From an uncultured Alteromonadaceae bacterium (GTDB lineage Bacteria; Pseudomonadota; Gammaproteobacteria; Enterobacterales; Alteromonadaceae): a DNA stretch of 64,000 bases. Below the pieces are notes generated by a model. That model was not told where the DNA came from. It searched no databases and was given only the letters and a program-made list of their open reading frames with translations. Shown here piece by piece: positions 53,278-63,128 of this stretch. How positions within the stretch are numbered: the first letter of the stretch is position 1; every line of letters starts with the position of its first letter. The stretch is from the NCBI GenBank assembly GCA_947494925.1, contig CANLWS010000010.1, forward strand, positions 62,001 through 126,000, in the 5' to 3' direction. The translations under genes and the position numbers were made by a program.

Positions 53278-53715
53278 ATGCTTGAAATTATCATCACAAT
53301 CGGAATTGGTCTTTTAGGTGGCGTCGCCGTGGGCACGTCAACACCTATTGCCGGTGCCATGTCACAACGAGTCGGCGGTGCAGAAAGTAGCTTCATAGTT
53401 CACCTTGGTGGACTCGTTGCATCACTATTCCTGATGATTGCTAACCGTGGAGAAAGTATTGTGCAATGGCGCGAGTTGCCATGGTATATGCTTGGCTGCG
53501 GATCTCTTGGTCTGGTACTATTTTTAACGGTAACCCACACTTTCCCAAAACTCGGTGCTACAGCAGCAGTCACTCTGATCATCATTGGTCAACTACTCGC
53601 TGGATTGGTCATCGATCATTTCGGCGCCTTTGGAACAATCCCAAAGGAGATTGATCTGGGTCGATTGACTGGCATGTTGATTATTTTTGCAGGCGCCTAT
53701 CTGGTCATACGCTAA
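53278..53715 (+). CDS. DMT-superfamily half transporter (DUF606/YdcZ type)
   Basis: This is a membrane protein of 145 residues with five helices. GGVAVGTSTPIAGAMSQRVGGAESSFIVHLGGLVASL and the C-terminal VDHFGAFG-like segment (VIDHFGAFGTIPKEIDLGRLTGMLIIFAGAYLVI) are typical of the DUF606 family, which works as dimers. The transported compound is unknown. It is divergent from a LysR gene, its likely regulator. Confidence 0.85.
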   Translation: MLEIIITIGIGLLGGVAVGTSTPIAGAMSQRVGGAESSFIVHLGGLVASLFLMIANRGESIVQWRELPWYMLGCGSLGLVLFLTVTHTFPKLGATAAVTLIIIGQLLAGLVIDHFGAFGTIPKEIDLGRLTGMLIIFAGAYLVIR

Positions 53716-53756
53716 TGTGTACTGACGGGCACTGTACTCTTATACTCTGTCAGGAG

Positions 53757-55706
53757 TTATTTGCTTCCCAAAACCTCCTGCAAAGGCTGCAAATGTGCCT
53801 CAAAGTTTTTCCACTGAACCATCCCAGTGCGATAAATAGGCTGCCTGACTTGTTCAGAACTTGGTGTTTTAATTGTCCGTTTTGTTTGATGGAAATCCAC
53901 ACAGTTTTGTTCGAAAGGGAGCCCACAGAAATCTAACAATCGACGCACTTGCCCCTCAAGGTCATCAATCACATCTTCGTGTTGGACGCGCAACACAAAG
54001 CCAGGTAGTACATTGTCCCAGTGAGCCATCATTTCTACGTAAGCGCGATAATAACGTCCAATGTTTTCAAGGCCGTAGGTGAATTCTTGTCCATCGCCAA
54101 AAAGCTGTTTAAAGCCACTGAAACAACAGGCCATCGGGTGACGACGAGCATCGATTACTTTTGCATTCGGTAGTATCAGTTTGATCAGGCCTATGTGCAG
54201 GAAGTTATTGGGCATTTTGTCGATGAAGAGAGGTGCGCCATTGCGATATACCTGAGTATCCTTTAAAAACTGTTCACCAAAACGACTGAAATAGCTTTTA
54301 TCCAACTGTCTTAAAATGCCAGGATACTGATTTGATTTACCTTGCAGGCGGGACGCAAGGCCTAGAATATTGTGTAGCTCCATGGTTCCATCCACTTGTG
54401 AATGGGACGCCAGTATTTGTTCAAGCAAGGTAGAACCAGCTCTGGGTAAACCCACAATAAAGATCGGATCTGCACTTGAGTCACCGACCTTATCATTCTT
54501 TTCGAACAAAACATGGTCACAATGTTTTTGCTGCTCTTTCACCTGCCTTTCAAACGCCGCCGGGTTGTATTTTATCTGTTGCTGTTTGAGGGTATTCCCA
54601 GCGTCATAGTGAGAAAATGCTTCATCATAGGAGTGGCCATCCTCAAACCCTTTACCCAAAGCAAAATGCAGGTGTATTTTGTCGTCTGCTGACACATCTC
54701 CCCTTTCCACCTGTTGACCCATTTGCGTCATTTCACTTTCCGTAAAACGGTAAGTTTTGGTGTTTGCCAAGCTCCAAAACGCATCTCCGAATTCAGGCTT
54801 GTACTGATATGCCTGCTTATAAGCCTCTATCGCACCAGTCAGATCACCGTTGGCTTTTAGCGCATGGCCTAATAACAGGTGTAACCCAGGTTGGTTCATC
54901 TCTTTTTGCAACAGTTGTCGATAAAGCGGTAATGCGTATTTTACTTCCCCTAATCCCACCATGGCATTGGCCTTGGCTGTTATTAAATGAGAACTTTGTG
55001 GCTGGGCATCGAGTAGCTTTTCGGTTAATATCTTGGCCTGCTTAAACTTGCCCATTTTGGTGAGAAGCTTAAGATATTCCATTCCAGCAGCCTGATGATT
55101 GGGATACAGTTCCAGGCAACTTTCCAGCAGAAACTCAGCTTCACCATATACTTTCAGCTGTATACCAATTTCTGCCAAAAGCAGCATGGCTTCAGCGTGG
55201 TGTGGCGTGCTTTGCAAAAAACGACGACACACTTGTTCTGCCTTATGTAGCTCCCCTTCATACATCAAGTCCCGAGCGCCAAGAATAGGTTTGGGTAAAC
55301 TAGATAAATAGGATATTTGTCTGCAAGCTATGTCTTTGGCAGGGAAATTCCCCATCCGGGAATAAAGTGTCTCCAACTCACGCCAACTCGCCAATAATGC
55401 CGGGTTTAGTTTAGTTGCCTGATAATAAGCAACAGCAGCCTCTTGGTCCTGGTCACAGGCCTTGTGGATATGCCCTTTTTCCTGATAAGTACGAGAATGT
55501 TCAGGATCACTTGCCAAAAGTTGGCCGGCGGTCTGCAAAGCCAAGTTAAATTGTTTGTTTAACCGATATGCCACAGCAAGTATGTACAACAACTCTTTAT
55601 TGAGAGCCTTTTCCCGCTCAGTTGTTATAGCGTTCGTTGCCAGCTCAATCGCTTTAGAAAATTGCCCTGCGTTGACAGCGCTTTTTATAGAGTCCAGGGT
55701 GTTCAC
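53757..55706 (-). CDS. TPR-repeat sulfotransferase-family protein
   Basis: The protein has 649 residues. Residues about 1-370 are a run of TPR helices (for example PEHSRTYQEKGHIHKACDQDQEAAVAYYQATKLNP and LHLLLGHALKANGDLTGAIEAYKQAYQYKPEFGDAFWSLA). The C-terminal sulfotransferase domain (about 415-645) has the 5'-phosphosulfate loop PIFIVGLPRAGSTLLEQIL and the 3'-phosphate segment DARRHPMACCFSGF. No signal peptide is seen. Family members are often encoded next to TonB-dependent receptor genes, as here; acceptor unknown. Confidence 0.88.
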   Translation of the reverse strand: MNTLDSIKSAVNAGQFSKAIELATNAITTEREKALNKELLYILAVAYRLNKQFNLALQTAGQLLASDPEHSRTYQEKGHIHKACDQDQEAAVAYYQATKLNPALLASWRELETLYSRMGNFPAKDIACRQISYLSSLPKPILGARDLMYEGELHKAEQVCRRFLQSTPHHAEAMLLLAEIGIQLKVYGEAEFLLESCLELYPNHQAAGMEYLKLLTKMGKFKQAKILTEKLLDAQPQSSHLITAKANAMVGLGEVKYALPLYRQLLQKEMNQPGLHLLLGHALKANGDLTGAIEAYKQAYQYKPEFGDAFWSLANTKTYRFTESEMTQMGQQVERGDVSADDKIHLHFALGKGFEDGHSYDEAFSHYDAGNTLKQQQIKYNPAAFERQVKEQQKHCDHVLFEKNDKVGDSSADPIFIVGLPRAGSTLLEQILASHSQVDGTMELHNILGLASRLQGKSNQYPGILRQLDKSYFSRFGEQFLKDTQVYRNGAPLFIDKMPNNFLHIGLIKLILPNAKVIDARRHPMACCFSGFKQLFGDGQEFTYGLENIGRYYRAYVEMMAHWDNVLPGFVLRVQHEDVIDDLEGQVRRLLDFCGLPFEQNCVDFHQTKRTIKTPSSEQVRQPIYRTGMVQWKNFEAHLQPLQEVLGSK

Positions 55707-55770
55707 TAGGAGTAATTCTGCCTTTTGTACAGTGTCTTTCTGATAGTAACAATTTCACCATCTGAAATAA

Positions 55771-55799
55771 AAAGGGCAAACCTTGATGATTTGCCCTTC
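55771..55799 (-). terminator. Rho-independent terminator after the TonB-receptor gene
   Basis: On the minus strand AAGGGCAAA, a nine-base loop and TTTGCCCTT are followed by TTTATTT. It lies 20 bases past the receptor stop codon and separates it from the TPR-sulfotransferase gene. Confidence 0.85.
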
Positions 55800-55817
55800 A
55801 ATCAACTTTGGTTATTT

Positions 55818-58463
55818 CTAATAAAAGTCGTAAGACATTCTCAAACCAACAGTGCGAGGCCTGTTGGTCACGACCTTCGGAGTAAACTGTTGATTATCAA
55901 TATACAAAATCGCACTTTCATCCGTAACGTTGTCTATATACAACTCAACTTTCCATTCATCGTTGGTGACACCAAACGCGACATTACCAATCACATAGCT
56001 TTCCTGCACATAGCGTCCACCTTTAAATGCCTGGCCATTGGAATCTGCATAGGTCACACCTTCGTAAACCGCAGCTTCCTGCTCAATGGTTAAGCCAGAA
56101 CCCGTGCCGTATACCAGTTGTGTTGTATCTTCCAGTACATAGGCATCCATCTTCATGCTGGCAAGACGATCGCCTGTATAGGAAATTGAACCGTTGATAT
56201 AGCCAGTTAACCCATCCGGCAATTCATAGTAATAGCGAGCACGCAGGTTTCCTGAGAAATCCGCCGAATAAGGTAGTTTACTCCCTACTCCAGGAGCGAT
56301 CCCGTCAAGCTCTGGATTAATTCGAGTTAACTCGGTATCAAGCATACTAAAGGAAGCATCTACAATCAGATTTTCGGATGCCAACCAGGTAATATCTGCG
56401 TCCAATCCCCGAATCTCAGCATCACCAACATTGTCAGTGAAAACCAGGAAACTGATGTTGGTGGGATCGAATCTAGACGTTTGTAAATCAGTGATCTCTG
56501 AAAAATATGCCGTTGCATTGACCCGCAGAATACCGTCAAGGAAATCTCCCTTCACACCCAGCTCATAATTGTCCAGCGTATCTGTAAGCGAGTATACCGG
56601 GATACGGAAGCCTTCAAACGCACCATTTTGATTGGTCGCTTGTCCACCGCCGACCCTGTTAGTGACAGGCGGACGGAAACCCTCTGAATAAGTGGCAAAG
56701 ACAAGCAGGTCGTCGTTCACCTTCCAGTCCAACGAAGCTTTTAAGATGACATCATCAACGGTTAGGACACCGTCATCATCTAGCAAATCAACTTCTAATT
56801 GGCCATTTTCTATGGCCTGTTGAATAAGTGCAGGATCTTCACCGACAGCCTGAAGTTCATTTGGATCCAGGGTACCAAACGCTCTGACCCGGCGGGTCAC
56901 ATCCACAGTCGTGGTGGATCCTCTGAAGGTATCTTCAATTTCGTACCAACGAGCCCCCAGGGTCGCTGTAATAGTGTCAGTAAGATCATATTCGAATTGG
57001 CCGAATACAGCGATTTGATCAATAGTGTGGGTCACATCATTGACAAAACTGACTTCAGACTCGAAAGGCCCACCATTACTGTTGATGCCTTCGGTTCCTA
57101 CAGTTGTTCTTTTTAAATCGGAGAAGAATTCCAGGTCGGTATTACCAATGTTGAATTTACCTATGGTTTCCAGATCCTGAGCATCATAGAAAACTCCTGC
57201 AGTAACGCGCCAATCCTGGTCCATATCGGTGTTGACCCTGAGTTCATGGGTTACACGTGACGTATTGGTTTCTTCTTTGTAAAATTTGGTGGGATCCAAG
57301 CAGCGTTCATCAGCAGGTGTTTCTGCTTCGTAGTGATTACACACATAGTAAGCGGCAAATAGTCCGCCATTGGTGTATCCCGTGTAGTCAACAGTGGAGT
57401 TTATTTCACGGTCAAGGTATCCGCCGGTATAGACGACTTCCAACTTTTCAAGTCGACCTTCCAGCGTCCAGGTCGTCAGACCAAATTCATCGTCATTGTC
57501 TTCAGGGGTAAAACGGTTAGCTGAACTTTCCCCCTCCAAATTAGGGTCATAGGCAAACACCCCTTCCGTTTCCAACGTCTGCTGTGTATGTTGAACCAGC
57601 AGCTTCCAATCATCATTGAAGATGTAAGACAAACCAAAACGCACACCTGCATAGGTTGCATCGTTAAAATCATCTTCCACCAAGGCATCATTTACCGGAG
57701 GATCCACCGGTGTGTTAGCCGGATCAGTAAGGGGGCCGCCTGAAATTCTGTCGATCACTACTGCGCTACCTATGTAACCGCCGTTACCCGGTTCATTCAG
57801 AATGTTGTCTATCCAACCACCCTGATGTTCGTTGTAGGCTGCTACTCGTAAAGCCAGGTCATCGTTTATAACGAAGTTCATGAAGGCTTCAACCGTATTG
57901 CTCCTTTCACCACCTTTGGTGAACGCAAAATTGGTATCAACACCGGCTGAGAAGCCAGTGTGATCAGGTTTTTTAGTGATAAGCCTTACTGTGCCAGATT
58001 GTGAGCTGGCGCCAAACAAGGTGCCCTGAGGTCCTGGCAGCACTTCGACGCGCTCCATATCAGTGGCGAATATATCCAGGTTTCTACCCTGCATGGAAAC
58101 CGGTTGTTCATCTAAATAAAATGCAACAGAAGGCTGTAGCGCCTGCACTGATGACACGGCAATGTTAGTTTGAGAAGTCGCTGCACCGCGTATGTAAATT
58201 TCATTTTGTCCGGGACCCGTACCCTGAAAAACTACGTTCGGCAAGAATTCCACATAGTCCTGAAAGTTATCCACGCCAAGGTTTTCCAAGGCCTCGCCGT
58301 TGAGTGCTGTTACCGATACCGGAATTTCCTGGATAGATGCGGATCGCTTGGTGGCGGTGACTTCAATGGTTTCGATCTGTGCTTTTCCAGCATCTTCTTG
58401 TGCAAATAGTGGCGTTGCCGCTAACGCGGCCACCACTGCACAATTCAGCTTAGTTTTTTTCAT
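55818..58463 (-). CDS. TonB-dependent outer-membrane receptor
   Basis: This is an outer-membrane active-transport receptor of 881 residues from ATG 58463 (MKKTKLNCAVVAALAATPLFAQ, signal peptide about 1-22); an upstream ATG would add 27 residues. The TonB box is IETIEVTATKR, the plug runs from about 45 to 165 (IPVSVTALNGEALENLGVDNFQDYVEFLPNVVF) and the 22-stranded barrel ends in the aromatic residue of SYDFY. Barrel motifs such as DQWRVTAGVFYD and VFATYSEGFRPP are typical of the large Alteromonadales-type receptors. The ligand is unknown; neighbours suggest a sulfated compound or osmolyte. Confidence 0.93.
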   Translation of the reverse strand: MKKTKLNCAVVAALAATPLFAQEDAGKAQIETIEVTATKRSASIQEIPVSVTALNGEALENLGVDNFQDYVEFLPNVVFQGTGPGQNEIYIRGAATSQTNIAVSSVQALQPSVAFYLDEQPVSMQGRNLDIFATDMERVEVLPGPQGTLFGASSQSGTVRLITKKPDHTGFSAGVDTNFAFTKGGERSNTVEAFMNFVINDDLALRVAAYNEHQGGWIDNILNEPGNGGYIGSAVVIDRISGGPLTDPANTPVDPPVNDALVEDDFNDATYAGVRFGLSYIFNDDWKLLVQHTQQTLETEGVFAYDPNLEGESSANRFTPEDNDDEFGLTTWTLEGRLEKLEVVYTGGYLDREINSTVDYTGYTNGGLFAAYYVCNHYEAETPADERCLDPTKFYKEETNTSRVTHELRVNTDMDQDWRVTAGVFYDAQDLETIGKFNIGNTDLEFFSDLKRTTVGTEGINSNGGPFESEVSFVNDVTHTIDQIAVFGQFEYDLTDTITATLGARWYEIEDTFRGSTTTVDVTRRVRAFGTLDPNELQAVGEDPALIQQAIENGQLEVDLLDDDGVLTVDDVILKASLDWKVNDDLLVFATYSEGFRPPVTNRVGGGQATNQNGAFEGFRIPVYSLTDTLDNYELGVKGDFLDGILRVNATAYFSEITDLQTSRFDPTNISFLVFTDNVGDAEIRGLDADITWLASENLIVDASFSMLDTELTRINPELDGIAPGVGSKLPYSADFSGNLRARYYYELPDGLTGYINGSISYTGDRLASMKMDAYVLEDTTQLVYGTGSGLTIEQEAAVYEGVTYADSNGQAFKGGRYVQESYVIGNVAFGVTNDEWKVELYIDNVTDESAILYIDNQQFTPKVVTNRPRTVGLRMSYDFY

Positions 58464-58799
58464 GTTCCAAGTTGCCTTGTATGACGTTATTAGATGGTGT
58501 TGAGAATGTGTGTTTTGCTCGTGTACGATGATAAAGGAAAGCAACTAAAGTGCAATTAGATTCAATACTAATTATTCGTATACGATTCATATTAATCATA
58601 ATTCAATTTAAAGTAAGGGAAATAAGAGTATTAACGAACTCAAGTCAACCCTAAAAGGCATATAATTAATTTGTAAGCTATTTAATTGAACAGGTGTTTT
58701 ATTAGACGCACATATCCCTTATATTGTCCCAATCATTATTTACTCCTTGGTCCGAGATAAGACGCAGGAGGGATACAAGCCAACAGGAAACACTGTCGA
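58464..58799. other. Divergent intergenic region between TonB receptor and BCCT transporter
   Basis: This is a 336-base AT-rich region. It holds a 10-bp palindrome (58576-58585) and a perfect TATAAT (58661-58666, plus strand) without a good -35. Promoters for both divergent genes must lie here. No RNA gene or small ORF is evident. Confidence 0.45.
58576..58585. promoter_or_regulatory. Palindrome TCGTATACGA (candidate operator)
   Basis: A perfect 10-bp palindrome lies about 115 bases upstream of the receptor gene and 215 bases upstream of the BCCT gene. MarR-type regulators bind dyads of similar size and one is encoded after the BCCT gene. The match is short and could be chance. Confidence 0.3.
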
Positions 58800-60770
58800 G
58801 TGAAAAACAAAAACAATACCGCCTCGCTAAACCGTTATGTATTTTTTCCCTCGTCGATCGCTATCATTGTACTGCTCATATTCGCGTTTTGGGCACCCGC
58901 TGCAGCAGACACAGTGTTTAAGCACGTTCAGCAAATAATCGTTAGCAACGGCAGTTGGTTTTATGTATTAAGTGTGGCGACTATACTGTTGCTAGTTGTA
59001 TATCTGGGGGTTTCCCGTTTTGGCGAGATAAGATTGGGACCTGACCATGCATCTCCCGACTATTCTCTGCCCACCTGGTTATCTATGCTGTTTGCTGCAG
59101 GCATGGGAATAGGCTTGATGTTTTTCGGCGTCGCAGAACCCTTGATGCATTATCTGGCCCCACCCACCGCGGAAGCAAATACTGTAGAGGCAGTACGCGA
59201 AGCAATGAAAACTACGTTTTTCCATTGGGGGTTTCATGCATGGGCTATTTATGCGGTAGTTGCGCTGGTGCTGGCCTATTTCAGTTTCAGGCATGATTTG
59301 CCATTGACCTTACGTTCTGCTCTATACCCTTTTATTGGTGAAAAAATCCACGGCTGGCCAGGTCACACTGTGGACACCTTTGCCGTGATCAGCACAATTT
59401 TTGGTGTTGCGACATCTCTTGGACTTGGGGCGTCTCAAATTAACGCCGGTCTAGCCTATTTATTTGATATTGAGGTCAATAACACCAATCAAATTTTATT
59501 GATGATAGGGATTATTTCCCTGGCAGTCGTTTCAGTGGTATCGGGATTGGATAAAGGAATTCGCCGCTTGTCTGAAACCAATATGGTTCTGGCCATAGCC
59601 TTACTGGTTTTAATTTTGATTCTGGGCCCCACTGTGTTCCTGTTGCAGGCATACCTGCAAAATATTGGTGCTTACCTGTCAGATATTGTGCGCAATACTT
59701 TCAATCTGTTTGCCTACCAAAAAACCGACTGGATAGGAGGGTGGACAATATTCTACTGGGGTTGGTGGCTGGCCTGGGCGCCCTTCGTGGGCCTGTTTAT
59801 CGCCAGAATTTCCCGGGGTCGTACGATCCGTGAATTTGTGTTTGGCGTTTTGTTTATTCCCACTGCATTTACGCTTCTTTGGATGACTGTATTCGGAAAC
59901 TCGGCTATCGAATTGGTGCATGATCAGCAACAACTGAAATTAGGTGAAATGGTCAACGACAATGCGTCAGTAGCCCTGTTCGTATTTTTAGAGCATTTTC
60001 CTATGTCCGAAGTGTTGGCTTTTATCGCTATTTTAATGGTCGTTATTTTCTTTGTGACATCCTGTGATTCGGGTGCCATGGTCGTGGATATGCTTTGCTC
60101 CAACGGCAATAACGACACGCCCGTCTGGCAACGAATATACTGGGCTGTCGGTGTCGGTGTGGTAGCAGCTATTCTGTTGGCCGCCGGAGGACTTAATGCG
60201 CTGCAAACTATGACAATCGCGTCTGCCTTACCCTTCTCCATAGTGCTTTTGATCGCCATGGTCGGGCTGATAAAAGCGCTTCGCGTAGAAAACATGAAGC
60301 GCGAAAGCCTGCAAATGAACGGTCTCCCGCATCAAACTAATGTCAATTCAGAAGGGTGGCGGGAACGACTACAAAATATTATCCATTTCCCCAACAAAAA
60401 AACGGTCAGCAGATTTATAGATAACATTGTTTTGCCGGCCTTTGACGCTGTGGCAGAAGAGCTAAAATCTGGTCAGATTGAGGTGGAAATTCTTCAAACT
60501 AGTAGCGGCGTGGAGTTGCATGTAAGGCATGGAGAAGAACACGATTTCGTTTACGGAGTGCATCGACGAAAACACGAGCAGCCAGATTTTGCCTGCAATG
60601 ACCTCGAAGTAATGGACACCGATGATGATCAGTCTTACTATCGCGCTGAAGTACATTTGCAGGAAGGCGGACAGGATTATGACATCATGGGCTGGTCTAA
60701 ACTCGCCGTTATCAATGATGTGATTGATCAATACCATAAACATCTCCATTTTCTGCATTTATTGCGTTAA
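58800..60770 (+). CDS. BCCT-family transporter (BetT-like, choline/betaine type)
   Basis: This is a secondary transporter of 656 residues with GTG start. Twelve transmembrane helices span about 15-500; the Trp-rich segment FYWGWWLAWAPFVGLFIARISRGRTIREFV (TM8) is diagnostic for BCCT. A long C-terminal cytoplasmic domain (about 510-656) with YRAEVHLQEGGQDYDIMGWSKLAVINDVIDQYHKHLHFLH matches the osmosensing tail of BetT, the proton-coupled choline transporter. Choline-oxidising genes are not nearby. It is 24 bases upstream of the MarR gene. Confidence 0.92.
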   Translation: MKNKNNTASLNRYVFFPSSIAIIVLLIFAFWAPAAADTVFKHVQQIIVSNGSWFYVLSVATILLLVVYLGVSRFGEIRLGPDHASPDYSLPTWLSMLFAAGMGIGLMFFGVAEPLMHYLAPPTAEANTVEAVREAMKTTFFHWGFHAWAIYAVVALVLAYFSFRHDLPLTLRSALYPFIGEKIHGWPGHTVDTFAVISTIFGVATSLGLGASQINAGLAYLFDIEVNNTNQILLMIGIISLAVVSVVSGLDKGIRRLSETNMVLAIALLVLILILGPTVFLLQAYLQNIGAYLSDIVRNTFNLFAYQKTDWIGGWTIFYWGWWLAWAPFVGLFIARISRGRTIREFVFGVLFIPTAFTLLWMTVFGNSAIELVHDQQQLKLGEMVNDNASVALFVFLEHFPMSEVLAFIAILMVVIFFVTSCDSGAMVVDMLCSNGNNDTPVWQRIYWAVGVGVVAAILLAAGGLNALQTMTIASALPFSIVLLIAMVGLIKALRVENMKRESLQMNGLPHQTNVNSEGWRERLQNIIHFPNKKTVSRFIDNIVLPAFDAVAEELKSGQIEVEILQTSSGVELHVRHGEEHDFVYGVHRRKHEQPDFACNDLEVMDTDDDQSYYRAEVHLQEGGQDYDIMGWSKLAVINDVIDQYHKHLHFLHLLR

Positions 60771-60794
60771 CGAAAGTATTCGAGGAGTATTTGA

Positions 60795-61283
60795 ATGGGA
60801 CTTAGCATGCGCAAAGATGAAGAACTTCTGGTCGCGCTTCGTAAGGTCATCCGCGCCATTGATCTGCGCTCCAAACAGCTCAGTAAGGATGTTGGTTTAA
60901 CAGGTCCGCAGTTGCTTGTTATGCAAAACGTTGGGAAGCTGCCGGGGATTATGGTGCGTCAAATTGCGGACAACATTAACCTGAGCCCCGCTACGGTGAC
61001 TAGCATATTGGACAGGCTGGAGACGAAATCCGTTGTACAACGAATTCGTAGCACCGAGGACAAGCGCAAAGTCGGCGTATTTTTGACAGATGAGGGACAG
61101 AGGTTATTGCAGGATGCCCCACTTCCTTTTCAGGAGCATTTTACCAATCGCTTTTCCCAGTTGAAGGAATGGGAGCAAAGTCAGATGGTTGCCACGTTGC
61201 AACGCATTGCCAGCATGATGGATGCCGAAAACATTGATGCTTCACCCGTTTTGGAAGTGGGTAACTTGTCAGACAAAACCTGA
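60795..61283 (+). CDS. MarR-family transcriptional regulator
   Basis: This is a winged-helix regulator of 162 residues; ATG 60795 follows GAGGAG. The recognition helix is QIADNINLSPATVTSILDRLETKSVV, and the wing contains RSTEDKRKVGVFLTDEGQRLL. The N-terminal helix (LLVALRKVIRAIDLRSKQLSKDVGLTGPQLLVMQ) contributes to dimerisation. It is cotranscribed with the BCCT transporter, which it probably controls in response to an osmolyte or its own ligand. Confidence 0.9.
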   Translation: MGLSMRKDEELLVALRKVIRAIDLRSKQLSKDVGLTGPQLLVMQNVGKLPGIMVRQIADNINLSPATVTSILDRLETKSVVQRIRSTEDKRKVGVFLTDEGQRLLQDAPLPFQEHFTNRFSQLKEWEQSQMVATLQRIASMMDAENIDASPVLEVGNLSDKT

Positions 61284-61380
61284 GTCTCATACCGATCCGC
61301 ATAGAAAAGTGTTCACTCAGCGATAATTAAAACGGTATCAATCAAGCTGTTGGGCAAACTCAATCTGGAGAACTACATAC

Positions 61381-61725
61381 ATGACTATGGAAACAATCAG
61401 TTGGCATGACTTTGAAAAAGTGGACATTCGTGTTGGCACAATTATGGAAGCTTCGCCATTTCCTGAAGCGAGAAATCCTGCCTACAAATTAAAAATCGAT
61501 TTTGGGCCAGATGTTGGGATCAAAAAATCCAGCGCTCAGATCACTGATTTGTATCAAGCCGAAGACTTGATTGGCAGACAAATTCTCGGTGTCGTTAACT
61601 TTCCTCCCAAGCAAATTGGTCCCTTCATGTCAGAATGCCTGGTAACAGGTTTCTATGACAAAAATGGTGCTGTGGTATTGGCCGGTACTGACCGTAAAGT
61701 TGAAAACGGCGCTCGATTGGGCTGA
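61381..61725 (+). CDS. csaA: tRNA-binding/chaperone-like protein CsaA
   Basis: This is a single OB-fold protein of 114 residues. ISWHDFEKVDIRVGTIMEASPFPEARNPAYKLKIDFGP and the FPPKQIGPFMSECLVTGFYD segment are typical of the CsaA/tRNA-binding-domain family, related to the C-terminal domain of MetRS and to Arc1p. GGAG lies ten bases before ATG 61381. It probably binds structured RNA or acts as a chaperone; its exact role outside Bacillus is uncertain. Confidence 0.88.
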   Translation: MTMETISWHDFEKVDIRVGTIMEASPFPEARNPAYKLKIDFGPDVGIKKSSAQITDLYQAEDLIGRQILGVVNFPPKQIGPFMSECLVTGFYDKNGAVVLAGTDRKVENGARLG

Positions 61726-61799
61726 GCACTTAGCATAATCTTTACCCTGATATTAATCAGACATGAGCATTAACGAACAATTAAAAGAAAGAAACTACC

Positions 61800-62045
61800 A
61801 TGCAGAAGCCATTAACAGAATTGACCGACGAAGAATTGCCGCAACAAGCGAAACAAAGAAAGTCTGCAAACCTTTATGATGCGCTAATACTGGGGGTCCT
61901 CATTGGTGTGGCTGCATACAGCACGTTCAAAAATGGCTGGGGCTTATTGACCTTTATTCCGTTAGTTTATCTTCCTATCGCAGCCAAAAACAAATCAAAC
62001 AGTAAGGCGCTAAACCGTCTTTTGAGAGAAAGAAATGTACACTAA
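61800..62045 (+). CDS. Small membrane protein of unknown function
   Basis: The 81 residues have a polar N-terminus (MQKPLTELTDEELPQQAKQR), two hydrophobic helices (about 26-42 and 47-64) joined by a short turn, and a basic tail (NKSNSKALNRLLRERNVH). I do not recognise the family. It lies about 75 bases after csaA and may share its transcript. Confidence 0.55.
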   Translation: MQKPLTELTDEELPQQAKQRKSANLYDALILGVLIGVAAYSTFKNGWGLLTFIPLVYLPIAAKNKSNSKALNRLLRERNVH

Positions 62046-62088
62046 ACTGAACCAGTTAATTTCAAAAAACACTTAAATCACTTGTATT

Positions 62089-63105
62089 TTAATGCTGTAA
62101 AATACTGAGGAGCCGGTTATAAACGATATGGGTCAGCATTACCGTGTCGTTTCCAGTGGTGTTAGTAAACTGAATTACGACTGTGTCAATATCGCGATGA
62201 TAACGGGCAATACTCGAATATCCCAGCACCCAGCCTGTATGCTCATATTCATAAATTGAACTGTAAATTTCCTGTTCTTGCTCGTTAAGTAAGGTTCCAT
62301 CATTCAGCGCCCGTAAAAATCTACCTACATCTTCAGCACTGGCCACATAGCCTTGATCTAAACCTTTTAAATCTTCTTCATAGCCAATGTAATAGCCACT
62401 CATCAACTCCTCAGGATTGACTTCATGGATTGAGAAAAAGGTACGGGTCAGACCTAAAGGAGCCAATATGGCTTCCTTGATATATTGTGTATAACTATAA
62501 CCCAGTGTCTGAGTCATGATTTTCTGAAGTAGCAGGTAGTTTGTATTGGAGTAAGCATAGTCTGTATCGGGCTCGAAATCTGCAGATTTGTCCAGGACCA
62601 TTTCTAACACATCAAGTGAAGAGTCAGCCCAGTCGAACTCCCGCTGGTCTGTAAAATTAGGAATCCCGCTTCGATGTTTTACCATCATACGCAAGGTTAT
62701 TTGATCGGAATATTCAATCCTTTCACTTAATGCTGGCAAATAGTGGGCTAAGGTTCCATCAAGGTTTAACTTCCCATCAGCCACCAGCTTCGCCACAGCT
62801 GACGCTTCATATAGCTTAGCGATACTGGCAATCTTAAAAAGAGCTTCTGGGTAGGCAGGAATCTTACTTTTCCTATCATGCCAGCCACCAGCATACAACT
62901 CGGGAGCATGACCCGATTTGTGAATGTAAACAATAATACCATCCAAATCTTGCGAGATGGCCTCTTCCACTTGCTTCTCAATTGTAGGTGGAAGGCGAGT
63001 GAAATAGTAAAGTGCGAACTCCCAAGGCGCAAAAATATAAATGCTGGTCGTTGTTAGTGTGACTGCCAAGGTGAGCTTGAGTATTATTTTGTTCCATTTT
63101 TTCAT
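62089..63105 (-). CDS. Beta-lactamase-family serine hydrolase
   Basis: The protein has 338 residues with an N-terminal signal or anchor helix (IILKLTLAVTLTTTSIYIF). The class C/PBP fold is shown by FKIASIAKLYEASAV (SxxK, Ser near residue 93), YSNTNYLLL (YxN, about 197-199) and HTGWVLGYSSIARYHRD in place of a KTG box. It is most likely a peptidase or esterase. It is 23 bases downstream of the SnoaL-like gene, forming a two-gene operon. Confidence 0.85.
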   Translation of the reverse strand: MKKWNKIILKLTLAVTLTTTSIYIFAPWEFALYYFTRLPPTIEKQVEEAISQDLDGIIVYIHKSGHAPELYAGGWHDRKSKIPAYPEALFKIASIAKLYEASAVAKLVADGKLNLDGTLAHYLPALSERIEYSDQITLRMMVKHRSGIPNFTDQREFDWADSSLDVLEMVLDKSADFEPDTDYAYSNTNYLLLQKIMTQTLGYSYTQYIKEAILAPLGLTRTFFSIHEVNPEELMSGYYIGYEEDLKGLDQGYVASAEDVGRFLRALNDGTLLNEQEQEIYSSIYEYEHTGWVLGYSSIARYHRDIDTVVIQFTNTTGNDTVMLTHIVYNRLLSILQH

Positions 63106-63128
63106 TTTTTATTCCCATCCGACAGCAG

